DNA of 64,000 nt from Variovorax gracilis (GCF_030317115.1 NZ_JASZYF010000002.1:124001-188000); one strand, 5' to 3'. Positions 19,820 through 31,712 are shown, counted from the stretch's first letter. Numbers and translations are program-made. The notes: generated by a model from the letters alone, not told the origin.

Positions 19820-20920
19820 TTGCAACAGATCGAACTCTCCTATGCCATCGCGCCGCGCCGCAGCGGCCGTGCGCTGATCCGCAATCCCTTGATGGAACTG
19901 CTGCACGCGGTGCGCGAACACGGCTCGATCTCTGGCGCCGCGCGCGCGCTCGGCTTCTCCTACCGGCACGTGTGGGGCGAGTTGAAGCGCTGGGAGCAGA
20001 CACTGGGTCATGCGCTGGTGACGGGCGACCAGGGACGATCGGCGCAGTTGTCCGAGTTCGGCGACAAGCTGTTGTGGGCCGAGCGCCAGGCTCAGGCGCG
20101 CCTGGCACCGCAGATCGAAGCGCTGCATGCCGATCTCGAACGCGCGTTCGCGCTTGCCTTCGACGACCGCACGCACGTGCTGAGCCTGCATGCAAGCCAC
20201 GATGACGCGCTGGTGCTGCTGCGCGCCCACGCGGCTGCGACGGCGCAACTGCAACTGGACATCCGCTTCACCGGCAGCGTGGATGCGATCAGCGCGCTCA
20301 ACCAGGGCCGATGCGTGATGGCGGGCTTTCACACACTCGAGCGGCCGCCGGTCGGCTCGATCGCACAGCGGACCTACAAGCCGTTGCTCAGGCCCGGCCT
20401 GCACAAGATCATCGGATTCGCGCGGCGCACGCAGGGGCTGATCGTGGCGCCCGGCAATCCGCTGGAGTTGAATGGCCTCGCCGATGTCATCGCGCGTCGC
20501 GCACGCTACGTGAACCGGGCGCTCGGCACGGGTACGCGGGTTCTGCTCGACGAACTGCTGGCTCGCGACGGCCTCGACGCCGATGCGATCGACGGCTACG
20601 CGAGGGACGAACCTTCGCATGCGGCCGTCGCGCATGCGGTCGCGGCCGGCCAGGCCGATACGGGGCTGGGGCTCGAATCCGCGGCGCGCAGTGCAGGACT
20701 TGGTTTCGTGCCGTTGGCGAACGAGTGCTACCACTTGGCCTGCCTCAAGTCGGCGCTCGACCAGCCGGCGATCGAGGCCTTGCTCACGCTGTTGCGCGGC
20801 GCCGCCTGGCAGCATCAACTGGGCACGTTGCCGGGCTACGAAAGCGCAAGCAGCGGCGAGGTGCAGTCGCTGAGCGCGCTGCTGCCGTGGTGGAACTTCA
20901 AGCCGAAGAAGACCGGGTGA
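19820..20920 (+). CDS. ModE-type regulator with C-terminal periplasmic-binding-like domain (TupR-like)
   Basis: A 366-residue one-component regulator. Residues about 20-85 form a ModE/LysR-like winged HTH (LLHAVREHGSISGAARALGF, SYRHVWGELKRWEQTLGHAL). Residues about 110-345 form a PBP-like domain (GRCVMAGFHTLERP, GLIVAPGNPLELNG, GTGTRVLLDELLARDG, TGLGLESAARSAGLGFVPLA) like that of molybdate/tungstate-responsive regulators. The start is uncertain: TTG 19820 is used because the HTH needs residues upstream of the first in-frame ATG (about 19892). It diverges from tupBCA across a palindrome and probably represses it when tungstate or molybdate is bound. Confidence 0.85.
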   Translation: MQQIELSYAIAPRRSGRALIRNPLMELLHAVREHGSISGAARALGFSYRHVWGELKRWEQTLGHALVTGDQGRSAQLSEFGDKLLWAERQAQARLAPQIEALHADLERAFALAFDDRTHVLSLHASHDDALVLLRAHAAATAQLQLDIRFTGSVDAISALNQGRCVMAGFHTLERPPVGSIAQRTYKPLLRPGLHKIIGFARRTQGLIVAPGNPLELNGLADVIARRARYVNRALGTGTRVLLDELLARDGLDADAIDGYARDEPSHAAVAHAVAAGQADTGLGLESAARSAGLGFVPLANECYHLACLKSALDQPAIEALLTLLRGAAWQHQLGTLPGYESASSGEVQSLSALLPWWNFKPKKTG

Positions 20921-20926
20921 TCGCCA

Positions 20927-22219
20927 TCAGAGCGAACAGGTCCTGAAACCGAAGAAGCCGTCGTCGCGCCCTGGCAGGGCGAAGCCGCGGCGCTTCGGCG
21001 AACGCAGCCGCGCACGCGTCGCGAACGATGCGCCGCGCAGCACCCGGGCCTTGCCGAACGCGGGCTGCGGATCGAACTCGGTGCCCGCGCTCCACGGATC
21101 GGCCGCGAAGCCCTCCAACGGCTGCAAGGTCCCCGCGGTCCATTCATGGACGTCGGCCCAGCGGAAGCCACGGCGCCCGGCGGTGTGCGCAGCAATCTCC
21201 CACTCGACCTCGGTGGCGACCCGGCGACCGGCCCAACGCGCCCATGCATCCGCCTCCCACCAGCTCACGTGGACGGCGCTCTGGTTGCCGGCCGCGCGCA
21301 CGGTCCGGCCGAAATGCTGCTGCAGCACAGAGCCGCCGGTGCCGTGGCGCGCCGCGCCGATCTGCTCGACGTGTCGCGGTCCGCGTCGTCCTTCGATCTG
21401 GCGTTCGAGCCATTCCAGTCCTTCGGGTCGCCACAGTTCTGCACGGTCATAGCCGCCGTCGTCGACGAACTCCACGTACTGGTCCCAGGTCACGGGCTGT
21501 GCATCGATCTCGAACTCCGGCACATCGACACGCTGCGTGCCGCGCTCCTGCGCAAAGACGAACCCCGCGTCGGGCAGGCCGAGGTCCCACGGCGTCGCAG
21601 TCACCAGCAGCGGCTCGCGTGTGACCGCTGCCGGTGGCAGCTCGATGCCCAAGGGCAGGCCGAGCGTCTGCGCCATCACGACCAGTTGCTCGCCGCGCAA
21701 GTCTTCATGAAAGAGGGCGAGCCGGTAGAAATACAAGCCGGCGTCGGTCTCGGCCGCGTGCTCGAGCAGTTCGAGCGTGCTCTCCAGCGTTTCGAGCAGA
21801 TAAGCCTTGGTCTGCGCCAGATCGGGCATCTCGGGCGACCAGCGCTGCTGCACGTCGATCTGCAGCGGGTTCCACCATGCATCGGCGTTCGGCTCGATCG
21901 CGGCGAGGCGCGTGGGCCGCACCGGGCATTCCGCGCCGAACGCGCGCTGCGTGTTGCGCGCAATCCACCACTCCGCGAACCAGCCGATGTGGCCGGCCAG
22001 CCAGACGGGCGGGTCCACCCCCTCGACCCGGGGCACGGCCAGCGCCGCCGAACCCAGTGCCTGCTCGTACAACGACAGCAGATGCAGCGTGTGATTGCGC
22101 GCGTCGATCAGCGCCAGCGAGAGCAGTTCGCGGCCCGCCCGACGCATGTCCGGCGAGTCGATGGAATGCGGCAGGCCGGGCGTGCTGAACGGCGTCGATG
22201 ACGGCGGGCTCGAAGGCAT
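20927..22219 (-). CDS. EgtB-like DinB/SUMF1 protein (ergothioneine/selenoneine synthase SenA-type), with altered iron site
   Basis: A 430-residue protein with an N-terminal DinB-like domain and a C-terminal formylglycine-generating-enzyme (SUMF1) domain, the layout of EgtB and the selenoneine synthase SenA. The first iron ligand is H77 (GHIGWFAEWW). The second is H171, but in the expected H-x-x-x-H-x-E motif residue 175 is Arg (HEDLRGE), one base change from His. The C-terminal part (WADVHEWTAG; VLRGASFATRARL; GFFGFRTC) matches the EgtB-related signature. Known senB and senC partners (glycosyltransferase, SelD-like) are not adjacent. SenA-like by fold; activity as a C-S or C-Se bond-forming enzyme is uncertain because of R175. 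Confidence 0.7.
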   Translation of the reverse strand: MPSSPPSSTPFSTPGLPHSIDSPDMRRAGRELLSLALIDARNHTLHLLSLYEQALGSAALAVPRVEGVDPPVWLAGHIGWFAEWWIARNTQRAFGAECPVRPTRLAAIEPNADAWWNPLQIDVQQRWSPEMPDLAQTKAYLLETLESTLELLEHAAETDAGLYFYRLALFHEDLRGEQLVVMAQTLGLPLGIELPPAAVTREPLLVTATPWDLGLPDAGFVFAQERGTQRVDVPEFEIDAQPVTWDQYVEFVDDGGYDRAELWRPEGLEWLERQIEGRRGPRHVEQIGAARHGTGGSVLQQHFGRTVRAAGNQSAVHVSWWEADAWARWAGRRVATEVEWEIAAHTAGRRGFRWADVHEWTAGTLQPLEGFAADPWSAGTEFDPQPAFGKARVLRGASFATRARLRSPKRRGFALPGRDDGFFGFRTCSL

Positions 22220-22386
22220 GGGTCATTATGGCGAGGCGCATCGGCCGCGTCGGTGCAGCGCGGTCCGCTTCGGGAAAACCCGGGCACGTGCACCGGGGAG
22301 CGCGGCCGCTACAGAGCGTTACCATTGTCAACTTTGCGCCAAACGCCCCGGCGGCGCCGTATTTCATCCCGCAGGGAGACAAGAAC

Positions 22387-22926
22387 TTGTCAGCATTCCT
22401 CAAATTCGCGCTCGCCATGGACTGGATCAGCGCCAAGCTCGGCAAGATCGCCGCCTGGGCCGTATTGGCCGCTTCGGTCATCTCCGCCGGCAATGCCGTC
22501 ATCCGCTATGGCCTGGACCTCAGCAACAACGCGTGGCTCGAGATCCAGTGGTATCTGTTCGCCGCCACCGTCATGCTCGGGGCACCGCTGGTGCTCAAGC
22601 TCAACGAACACGTTCGCGTCGACATCATCTACGGCAAGCTCAAGCGCCACGGACCGGTCTATGTCGACCTGTTCGGCCTGGTGTTCTTCCTGCTCCCGGT
22701 GATGGGCCTGCTCTTCTGGCTCACCTTCCCCTTCTTCCTCAACATGCTGCGCACCGGCGAGATCTCCGGCAACATCGGCGGCCTCATCCGCTGGCCTGCC
22801 GCCTTGATGATGCCGCTGGGCTTCGGCGCGATGTTCCTGCAAGGCGTGGCCGAGATCATCAAGCGCATCGCCTACCTGCGTGGTCTGATCGAGATGGACA
22901 CGCACTACGAGAAGCCCGTGCAATGA
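22387..22926 (+). CDS. TRAP transporter small permease (DctQ family)
   Basis: A 179-residue inner-membrane protein with four predicted helices (AAWAVLAASVISAGNAVIRY; WYLFAATVMLGAPLVL; LFGLVFFLLPVMGLLFWLTF; a last helix near PLGFGAMFLQGVAEI). LNEHVRVDI is the conserved DctQ loop. TTG 22387 is the likely start: GGAGA at 22374-22378 lies eight bases before it, and the next in-frame ATG is only at about 22418. It works with the large permease encoded 55 bp downstream and the binding protein at 25099 to import an organic acid using the Na+ or proton gradient. Confidence 0.85.
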   Translation: MSAFLKFALAMDWISAKLGKIAAWAVLAASVISAGNAVIRYGLDLSNNAWLEIQWYLFAATVMLGAPLVLKLNEHVRVDIIYGKLKRHGPVYVDLFGLVFFLLPVMGLLFWLTFPFFLNMLRTGEISGNIGGLIRWPAALMMPLGFGAMFLQGVAEIIKRIAYLRGLIEMDTHYEKPVQ

Positions 22927-22981
22927 GCGCCCTTCCCACAAGCAACGCCCGCCTCTCGCACCGCTTCGCAGGATAAGAAAA

Positions 22982-24513
<1,532 letters not shown>

Positions 24514-24517
<4 letters not shown>

Positions 24518-25002
24518 GCGCCACCGAGGCAGAAGACGGCCGCGCGCCGGGCGACACCGAGTCCCCGGCCGCGCTCGAGAGCCCCGCCTACCCGCCCTTC
24601 GTCCGTATCCTGGCGGTCATCCTGGTGGTCGACCTGGTTGGATTCGGCATCTGGAGCCTGCCTGCGCTCAGCGGCGCGTCGTGGTCCGTCGGCAGCATCG
24701 TGCTCTTCGGGCTGGCGGCAGTGTGCATCGCGTGGATGGGCTACTGGATCGTCTACAGCCGCACGCGCCTCGATGGCGACGTGCTCACGCAGACTTGGCT
24801 GTGGAACAAGCGAGAGGACGCAGCCGACGTCGCGCATCTCAAGCTCGTGCACTGGCGCTGGCTCGACCGCATCGTTGCGCCGCGCCTGCTGGTGCGCCGT
24901 CGCAATGGCGCCGTGACCTGGATCCATTCGGCCGATGCGCGGTTGCTGACAGGCTTTGCCGAACGCGTCGCCGCGCGCAGTTTCCCGAACGCCAAACCCT
25001 GA
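24514..25002 (+). CDS. Two-helix membrane protein of unknown function, coupled to TRAP genes
   Basis: A 162-residue protein that I do not recognise as a named family. It has an acidic, Ala/Pro-rich N-terminus (about 28 residues), two membrane helices (FVRILAVILVVDLVGFGIWS and SIVLFGLAAVCIAWMGYWIV), then a soluble C-terminal half that reads like a small PH-type beta domain (SRTRLDGDVLTQTWLWNK; RRRNGAVTWIHSADARLLTG). The GTG start overlaps the dctM stop, so it is translated with the TRAP permease. A bidirectional terminator follows 31 bp after its stop. Confidence 0.7.
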
Positions 25003-25032
25003 GCCCCGGGCTTCGATCAGCGTCCCCCATGA

Positions 25033-25064
25033 AAAAAGCCCCGCTGTTGCCAACGGGGCTTTTT
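25033..25064. terminator. Bidirectional rho-independent terminator
   Basis: A perfect 11-bp stem, AAAAAGCCCCG (25033-25043) and CGGGGCTTTTT (25054-25064), with a 10-base loop. U-runs occur at either end depending on the strand. It separates the rightward TRAP permease operon from the convergent leftward binding-protein gene and can end transcription from both sides. Confidence 0.92.
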
Positions 25065-25098
25065 GCCTTGGGGGTTTGCCGGCCTGGGCCGGACCCGC

Positions 25099-26178
25099 TC
25101 ACAGCTTCTGTTGCTGCATGAAGCGGTCGAAGGTGCCCTCGGTGAAGCGGAACCAGGCGTTCTGGTCGGCCAGGAACTTCGAGTAGTCGGAATAGACCTT
25201 CTTCCACTCGGGATTGCTGCCGTTCAGGTCCGAGTAGATCTGCTGGGCCGACTTGAAGGCCGCGTTCATCACGTCCTGCGTGAAGGGGCGCAGCTTCGTG
25301 CCGGAACCGACGAGTTGCTTCAGCGCGACGGGGTTGCGCGCGTCGTACTTCGCCGTCATGCCGATGTTGGCCTGAGCGGCTGCCGCGGTGACGATGGCCT
25401 TGTACTCGGCCGACAGGCCTTCCCAGGCCTTGTTGTTGATGTAGAAGTCCAGTTGCGGACCACCTTCCCACCAGCCGGGGTAGTAGTAGAACGGCGCGAC
25501 CTTGTTGAAGCCGAGCTTCTGGTCGTCGTAGGGGCCGACCCATTCGAGCGCGTCCAGCGTGCCCTTCTCGAGCGCCGGGTACAGGTCGGCGCCGGGGATC
25601 GACTGGGGAATCACGCCGAAGGGTTCGAGCACGCGGCCGGCGAACGGGTTGGTGCGGAACTTCAGGCCCTTGAGGTCGGCGACCGACTTGATTTCCTTGC
25701 GGAACCAGCCGCCCATCTGCGCGCCCGTGTTGCCGCCCGGCAGGTTGTAGATGTTGTACTTGGCGTAGAAGTCGCGCATCAGCTTCAGGCCGTTGCCTTC
25801 GTACATCCACGCGTTCATCTGGCGGGTGTTGAGGCCGAAGGGCACCGCGCAGCCGAGGCAGAAGGTCGGGTCCTTGCCGTAGAAGTAGTAAGGCGCGGTG
25901 TGCGCCATTTCGACCGAGGCGTTCTGCACGCCGTCGACCACGCCGAAGGCGGGCATCAGTTCGCCGCCGGCATGCACGGAGATCTGGAACTTGCCGCCGG
26001 TCATGTCGCTCACGCTCTTGGAGAACGTTTCAGCCGTTCCGAAAATGGTGTCGAGGGACTTGGGAAAGCTCGATGCCAGGCGCCAGCGAACGGCTGCCTG
26101 CGCGTGAACTGCCGGCGCAATGCCGGCAGCGAGGACGCCGGCGATGCCGGCGTTTTTGATGAGGGAACGACGATCCAT
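25099..26178 (-). CDS. TRAP transporter substrate-binding protein (DctP family)
   Basis: A 359-residue periplasmic protein with a twin-arginine-like signal (MDRRSLIKNAGIAG, cleavage after AVHAQ). The mature start RWRLASSFPKSLDTIFG and the helix KSVSDMTGGKFQISVHAGGE are typical of the DctP/YiaO branch. GPYDDQKLGFNKVAPFYYYPG is a segment of the subgroup binding 2-oxo acids or similar monocarboxylates. ATG 26178 is preceded by GGAG at eight bases; a GTG nine bases upstream lacks one. It is convergent with the dctQ-dctM operon and so has its own promoter, which lets the cell make binding protein independently of the permease. The ligand is not determined. Confidence 0.9.
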   Translation of the reverse strand: MDRRSLIKNAGIAGVLAAGIAPAVHAQAAVRWRLASSFPKSLDTIFGTAETFSKSVSDMTGGKFQISVHAGGELMPAFGVVDGVQNASVEMAHTAPYYFYGKDPTFCLGCAVPFGLNTRQMNAWMYEGNGLKLMRDFYAKYNIYNLPGGNTGAQMGGWFRKEIKSVADLKGLKFRTNPFAGRVLEPFGVIPQSIPGADLYPALEKGTLDALEWVGPYDDQKLGFNKVAPFYYYPGWWEGGPQLDFYINNKAWEGLSAEYKAIVTAAAAQANIGMTAKYDARNPVALKQLVGSGTKLRPFTQDVMNAAFKSAQQIYSDLNGSNPEWKKVYSDYSKFLADQNAWFRFTEGTFDRFMQQQKL

Positions 26179-26195
26179 TGAATTCACTCCGAGTG

Positions 26196-26231
26196 CTTTT
26201 AGAAAACAAGAACGCGGCTTGTGGCCGCGTT
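26196..26231 (-). terminator. Rho-independent terminator of the xseB-ispA-dxs operon
   Basis: Read leftward, after the dxs stop: an 8-bp stem AACGCGGC/GCCGCGTT (26211-26218 with 26224-26231), a 5-base loop, then a T-rich run (CTTGTTTTC). It lies 38 bp beyond dxs and ahead of the dctP gene, so it ends the isoprenoid operon. Confidence 0.75.
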
Positions 26232-26268
26232 GCAGACTTTTTGAGTCGACAACGATTGTAAAAAGCGC

Positions 26269-28155
26269 TTACAAGCTGCCGGGGGGGGTTTTCCCTGCGG
26301 CAAGTGCACCTTCGAATCGCTGGCGAACGGACTGCTCGATGCCCGATGCATCGAGTCCGATGCTGGCCAGCAGCTTGGCCGGATCGCCATGCTCGATGAA
26401 ACGATCGGGCAAGCCGAGTTGCAGCACGGGCCTCTGAATGCCGGCGGCCTGAAGGGCCTCCAGCACCGCACTGCCTGCGCCGCCCATGACGGCGCCCTCT
26501 TCCACAGTGACGATCGCATCGTGAGTGCCCGCGACCTTCAAGAGCAGTTCGACATCGAGCGGCTTGGCCCAGCGCATGTTCGCGACTGTTGCATCCAGCG
26601 CCTCGGCCGCCTTCAATGCCGGATAGAGCAAGGTGCCGAACGCGAGGATCGCAATGCGCTGGCCTTCGCGACGAATCTCGCCTTTGCCGAAGGGCAGCGC
26701 GTCGAGCGTGAGATGCGGCGTGACGCCGGCACCGGCACCACGCGGATAGCGCACGGCGACCGGATGGTTCTGCTCGTAGGCCGTCGTCAACAGTTGGCGG
26801 CATTCGGCCTCGTCGGCCGGACATGCCACGCTCATGTTCGGAACGCAGCGAAGGAAAGGGATGTCGTAGGCGCCCGCATGCGTGGCGCCATCCGCGCCCA
26901 CGAGGCCGGCGCGATCGAGCGCGAAGACCACCGGCAGGTTCTGGATCGCAACGTCGTGAATGAGTTGGTCGTACGCGCGCTGCAGGAAGGTCGAATAGAT
27001 CGCCACCACGGGCTTGAGGCCCTCGCACGCGAGCCCGGCCGCGAAGGTGACGGAGTGCTGCTCTGCAATGCCCACGTCGTAGTAGCGACCAGGAAAGCGC
27101 TGCTCGAATTCGACGAGCCCCGAGCCTTCCCGCATTGCGGGCGTGATGCCGACCAGACGGCCATCCTGCGCGGCCATGTCGCACAGCCAGGTGCCGAACA
27201 CTTGCGTGAAGGTCTGCTTGGGCGCGGTCGCCGGCTTGACGAGGCCGACGGCCGGATCGAACTTGGTCGGGCCGTGATAGGCCACCGGATCGGCCTCGGC
27301 GAGCTTGTAGCCCTGGCCCTTCTTGGTGACCACGTGCAGGAACTGCGGGCCCTGCAGATGCTTGAGGTTCTCCAGCGTGGGCACCAGCGAATCGAGGTCG
27401 TGTCCGTCGATCGGCCCGACGTAGTTGAAGCCGAACTGCTCGAACAGCGTGGCGGGCACGACCATGCCCTTCGCATGCTGCTCGAAGCGCTTGGCCAACT
27501 CGAAGAGCGGCGGCGCCGCACGCAGCACGCTCTTGCCGACGTTCTTGGCTGCGGCGTAGAAATTGCCGCTCATCAATTGCGCGAGATAGCGGTTGAGCGC
27601 GCCGACCGGCGGACTGATCGACATGTCGTTGTCGTTCAGGATCACCAGCAGTTTGCAGTCGTCGCACACGCCTGCGTTGTTCAAGGCCTCGAAGGCCATG
27701 CCTGCGGTCAGGGCGCCGTCGCCGATGATCGCGACGGAGTGGCGGTCCTCGCCCTTCTGCCGCGCGGCCATCGCCATGCCGAGCGCTGCCGAGATGCTGG
27801 TCGACGAATGGGCGGTGCCGAAGGTGTCGTACTCGCTCTCGGTGCGCTGCGGGAATCCGGAGATACCGCCCAACTGCCGCAGCGTCGGCATGCGCTCGCG
27901 CCGGCCCGTGAGGATCTTGTGCGGATAGGTCTGGTGGCCCACGTCCCACACCAGGCGGTCGTGCGGCGTGTTGAACACGTGGTGCAGGGCGACCGTCAAT
28001 TCCACCGTTCCGAGGTTGGAGCTCAGGTGTCCGCCGGTGCGCGACACGTTGTCGAGCACGCAGGTCCGCACTTCGTCGGCCAACTGCTTGAGCTGGGCGC
28101 GGTCGAACTGCCGCAGGACGGATGGATCGTGGATGGTTGGAAGCAGCGGAGCCAT
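26269..28155 (-). CDS. dxs: 1-Deoxy-D-xylulose-5-phosphate synthase
   Basis: A 628-residue thiamine-diphosphate enzyme that condenses pyruvate and glyceraldehyde 3-phosphate, the first step of the MEP isoprenoid pathway. The ThDP/Mg motif is [18 protein letters not shown] with downstream NDN. Also present are [37 protein letters not shown], the catalytic-Glu region [32 protein letters not shown], and a C-terminal transketolase domain. ATG 28155 gives the standard length. It is the last gene of xseB-ispA-dxs, an order usual in beta- and gammaproteobacteria. Confidence 0.97.
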   Translation of the reverse strand: MAPLLPTIHDPSVLRQFDRAQLKQLADEVRTCVLDNVSRTGGHLSSNLGTVELTVALHHVFNTPHDRLVWDVGHQTYPHKILTGRRERMPTLRQLGGISGFPQRTESEYDTFGTAHSSTSISAALGMAMAARQKGEDRHSVAIIGDGALTAGMAFEALNNAGVCDDCKLLVILNDNDMSISPPVGALNRYLAQLMSGNFYAAAKNVGKSVLRAAPPLFELAKRFEQHAKGMVVPATLFEQFGFNYVGPIDGHDLDSLVPTLENLKHLQGPQFLHVVTKKGQGYKLAEADPVAYHGPTKFDPAVGLVKPATAPKQTFTQVFGTWLCDMAAQDGRLVGITPAMREGSGLVEFEQRFPGRYYDVGIAEQHSVTFAAGLACEGLKPVVAIYSTFLQRAYDQLIHDVAIQNLPVVFALDRAGLVGADGATHAGAYDIPFLRCVPNMSVACPADEAECRQLLTTAYEQNHPVAVRYPRGAGAGVTPHLTLDALPFGKGEIRREGQRIAILAFGTLLYPALKAAEALDATVANMRWAKPLDVELLLKVAGTHDAIVTVEEGAVMGGAGSAVLEALQAAGIQRPVLQLGLPDRFIEHGDPAKLLASIGLDASGIEQSVRQRFEGALAAGKTPPGSL

Positions 28156-28171
28156 GAGATGTTGTTGTTGT

Positions 28172-29085
<914 letters not shown>

Positions 29086-29089
<4 letters not shown>

Positions 29090-29352
29090 TCGGCCGCCCA
29101 GACCTTGAGGCTGCCCGCATCGAGCACCTTGATCTGGTCTTCGACCGCTTGCAGCTTGTCGCGGCAGAACGCGAGCAGCGCCGCGCCCCGCTGGTAGCTG
29201 CCGAGCAACTGGTCGAGCGGCAATTGGCCTGACTCGAGTTCGGTCACGAGTTGTTCGAGTTCCTGGAGCCCGGCTTCATAGCTGGCAGGCAGCGCGCCGG
29301 TGTCAGGCGCGTCTGGCGAGGCCGACGGGGAGGAGGAAGGCACCTTGGGCAT
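29086..29352 (-). CDS. xseB: Exodeoxyribonuclease VII small subunit
   Basis: An 88-residue protein with the XseB core: [20 protein letters not shown] and [20 protein letters not shown] followed by a helix ending EDQIKVLD. It pairs with XseA (not in this window) to degrade single-stranded DNA. An N-terminal Ser/Pro/Ala-rich extension of about 25 residues precedes the core. ATG 29352 is chosen over an upstream GTG at 29376. It is the first gene of the operon with ispA and dxs. Confidence 0.93.
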
Positions 29353-29389
29353 GCGGACGAATCGTGGGTGAAACACGAGATTTTAAGTT

Positions 29390-29480
29390 CACCCCCAGGC
29401 TTGCCCACTTCGTGCGGCCGCCCACCCTTCCGAGAGCACCCCTTGCGGGCGGCCGGAGCCGTTACCTCGGCCGTCCTGGT
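29390..29480 (+). repeat. Dispersed intergenic repeat, family A, copy 3
   Basis: Left core ACCCCCAGGCTTGCCCACTT (29391-29410) is nearly identical to copy 1. The right half (TGCGGGCGGCCGGAGCCGTT, then ACCTCGGCCGTCCTGG) matches the family with several changes. It lies between the divergent xseB and Rieske genes, the only copy clearly in a divergent gap. Confidence 0.8.
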
Positions 29481-29633
29481 GAGAACCGAAGGGCGGTCTC
29501 GGGGAAATTTCTCCGGGGTACAATCCGCGGTCCTTTCCGGCACGAGCCGGCGCAATCTCCGGGCCGTCCCGCACCTTCGACGGCAGCCTTCCGTTCTATC
29601 TTTCTCCCTGTGGGGAGCTTGGTCAGGTCACCC

Positions 29634-30767
29634 ATGTCTGATTTAAGTCTTCAACTGCAGCAGGCTTCGAGCCAACTCCCGGTTTCCGCGTACTTCGACG
29701 AGGCACTCTATGCCCGCGAGCTGCAAACGCTCTTTGCCGCTGGGCCGCGCTATGTCGGCCACCGGCTCTCGGTGCCCGAGCCGGGCAACTTCCACACCCT
29801 GCCGCAGGAGCAGCAAGGTCGTGCGCTGGTCCACACGCCAAAGGGCGTGGAACTGGTCTCCAACGTCTGCCGCCATCGCCAGGCCCTCATCCTCAAGGAC
29901 CGGGGCGAGCTCGACGCGAAGACCGGCGGCAACATCGTCTGCCCGCTGCATCGCTGGACCTACGCAGCGGCCGATGCGCGCACCACCGGCACCCTCATCG
30001 GCGCGCCGCATTTCGAGCAAGACCCCTGCCTGAACCTGCACAACTACCCGCTGACCGAGTGGAACGGCCTGCTCTTCGAGAAGAACGCAGACGGCAAGGG
30101 CCGAGACGTCGCAGCCGACCTCGCGAACCTGGGTCCGCGCGTGGACCTTGATTTCGAGGGCTACGTATTCGATCGCGTCGAGCTGCACGAGTGCAACTAC
30201 AACTGGAAGACCTTTGTCGAGGTGTATCTCGAGGACTACCACGTCGGCCCCTTCCACCCGGGCCTGGGAAGTTTCGTGACCTGCGACGACCTGCGCTGGG
30301 AGTTCAATCGGCATTTCTCCGTGCAGACGGTGGGCGTCGCCAACCGTCTCGGCCGCGCTGGCAGCCCGGTCTACCAGCGCTGGCAGGAGCAGTTGCTGAA
30401 CTACCGCGAGGGCAAGCCGCCGAAGTACGGCGCGATCTGGCTGCTCTACTACCCCCACGTGATGATCGAGTGGTATCCGCACGTGCTGACCGTCTCCACG
30501 CTGCACCCCGTCGGCCCGCAGAAGACGCTCAACATGGTCGAGTTCTTCTACCCAGAGGAAATCGTCGCCTTCGAACGCGAGTTCGTCGAAGCGCAGCAGG
30601 CCGCCTACATGGAGACGTGCGTGGAAGACGACGAGATCGCCGAACGCATGGACGCCGGCCGCCGCGCCCTGATGCTGCGCGGCGACGACGAAAGCGGCCC
30701 GTACCAGAGCCCGATGGAAGATGGCATGCAGCAATTCCACGAGTGGTACCGCCGCGAGATGAGCTAG
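29634..30767 (+). CDS. Rieske-type aromatic-ring-hydroxylating oxygenase alpha subunit
   Basis: A 377-residue oxygenase. The [2Fe-2S] Rieske centre is CRH (in SNVCRHRQAL) paired with CPLHRW about 25 residues on. The mononuclear iron site is in NYNWKTFVEVYLEDYHVGPF with His following, i.e. the D-x2-H-x4-H pattern. The family covers dioxygenases, demethylases and betaine/choline oxygenases. No reductase, ferredoxin or beta-subunit gene is adjacent, so it relies on electron transfer encoded elsewhere; the substrate is unknown. A DMT exporter is coupled directly behind it (TAGTG overlap). Confidence 0.85.
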   Translation: MSDLSLQLQQASSQLPVSAYFDEALYARELQTLFAAGPRYVGHRLSVPEPGNFHTLPQEQQGRALVHTPKGVELVSNVCRHRQALILKDRGELDAKTGGNIVCPLHRWTYAAADARTTGTLIGAPHFEQDPCLNLHNYPLTEWNGLLFEKNADGKGRDVAADLANLGPRVDLDFEGYVFDRVELHECNYNWKTFVEVYLEDYHVGPFHPGLGSFVTCDDLRWEFNRHFSVQTVGVANRLGRAGSPVYQRWQEQLLNYREGKPPKYGAIWLLYYPHVMIEWYPHVLTVSTLHPVGPQKTLNMVEFFYPEEIVAFEREFVEAQQAAYMETCVEDDEIAERMDAGRRALMLRGDDESGPYQSPMEDGMQQFHEWYRREMS

Positions 30768-31702
30768 TGCAAGCGCTCTGGATGGTGCTGGGGGCGCTCA
30801 TCTTCGCGACGATGGGCGTGTGCGTGAAGGTGGCCTCGGCCTGGTTCTCCAGCGCCGAGCTGGTGCTCTATCGCGGCCTGATCGGCATCGTGTTCCTCTG
30901 GCTGCTCGCGCGCAGCCGCGGCGTCACGCTCGCCACCCGATACCCCGGCATGCACGCATGGCGCAGCCTGATCGGCGTGGTGTCTCTCGGCGCCTGGTTC
31001 TTCGCGATTGCGCACATGCCGCTCGCGACCGCGATGACGCTCAACTACATGAGCAGTGTCTGGATCGCCGCCTTCCTGGTCGGCGGCGCCCTGCTCGCCT
31101 GGGTGCCGGTTCCAGGGCGAGACGGCAGCGTGCCGCGCCCTCCGCTGCAGGGTCCGCTGGTCCTCACGGTGCTTGCGGGCTTCGGAGGCGTGGTGCTGAT
31201 GCTCAAGCCCACCGTCGGCGACAACCAGGGTTTCGCGGGCCTGATGGGGCTGCTGTCGGGCCTCACTGCCGCCTTTGCATACATGCAGGTGGTGGCGCTT
31301 TCGCGGCTCGGCGAGCCCGAAGCGCGCACGGTGTTCTATTTCGCGGTCGGCTCGGCCGCGGCCGGCGGTCTCGGGACGCTGCTGCTGGGCGAAGCCACCC
31401 CCTGGTCGAGTTGGACCTGGTCGCATGCGATCTGGCTGTTGCCCGTCGGCGTGCTGGCGGCGCTCGGCCAGCTTTGCATGACACGCGCCTATGCCAGCGC
31501 CAAGACCGAAAGCGGTACGCTGCTGGTTGCCAATCTCCAGTATTCGGGCATCGTCTTTGCCGCGATGTACAGCGTGCTGCTGTTCGGTGACCGCATCGAT
31601 GCCGCGGGCTGGGCCGGCATGGCGCTGATCGTCGCGAGCGGCATCGCGGCCACGGTGCTGCGCCAGCGCTCGCTGCCGAAGGCGCCGGCCGAGGAACATT
31701 GA
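30767..31702 (+). CDS. DMT-superfamily (EamA) transporter
   Basis: A 311-residue membrane protein with ten predicted helices in two EamA repeats. The first begins at the N-terminus (MVLGALIFATMGVCVKVASA; VLYRGLIGIVFLWLLA; LNYMSSVWIAAFLVGGALLA). The second covers GLMGLLSGLTAAFAYMQVVA through VASGIAATVLRQ. Such proteins export amino acids, purines or other metabolites. GTG 30767 overlaps the Rieske stop by one base; ATG 30782 is an alternative start. The link to the oxygenase suggests they serve one pathway, but nothing shows which compound moves. Confidence 0.85.
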   Translation: MQALWMVLGALIFATMGVCVKVASAWFSSAELVLYRGLIGIVFLWLLARSRGVTLATRYPGMHAWRSLIGVVSLGAWFFAIAHMPLATAMTLNYMSSVWIAAFLVGGALLAWVPVPGRDGSVPRPPLQGPLVLTVLAGFGGVVLMLKPTVGDNQGFAGLMGLLSGLTAAFAYMQVVALSRLGEPEARTVFYFAVGSAAAGGLGTLLLGEATPWSSWTWSHAIWLLPVGVLAALGQLCMTRAYASAKTESGTLLVANLQYSGIVFAAMYSVLLFGDRIDAAGWAGMALIVASGIAATVLRQRSLPKAPAEEH

Positions 31703-31712
31703 AGGAATTCGC

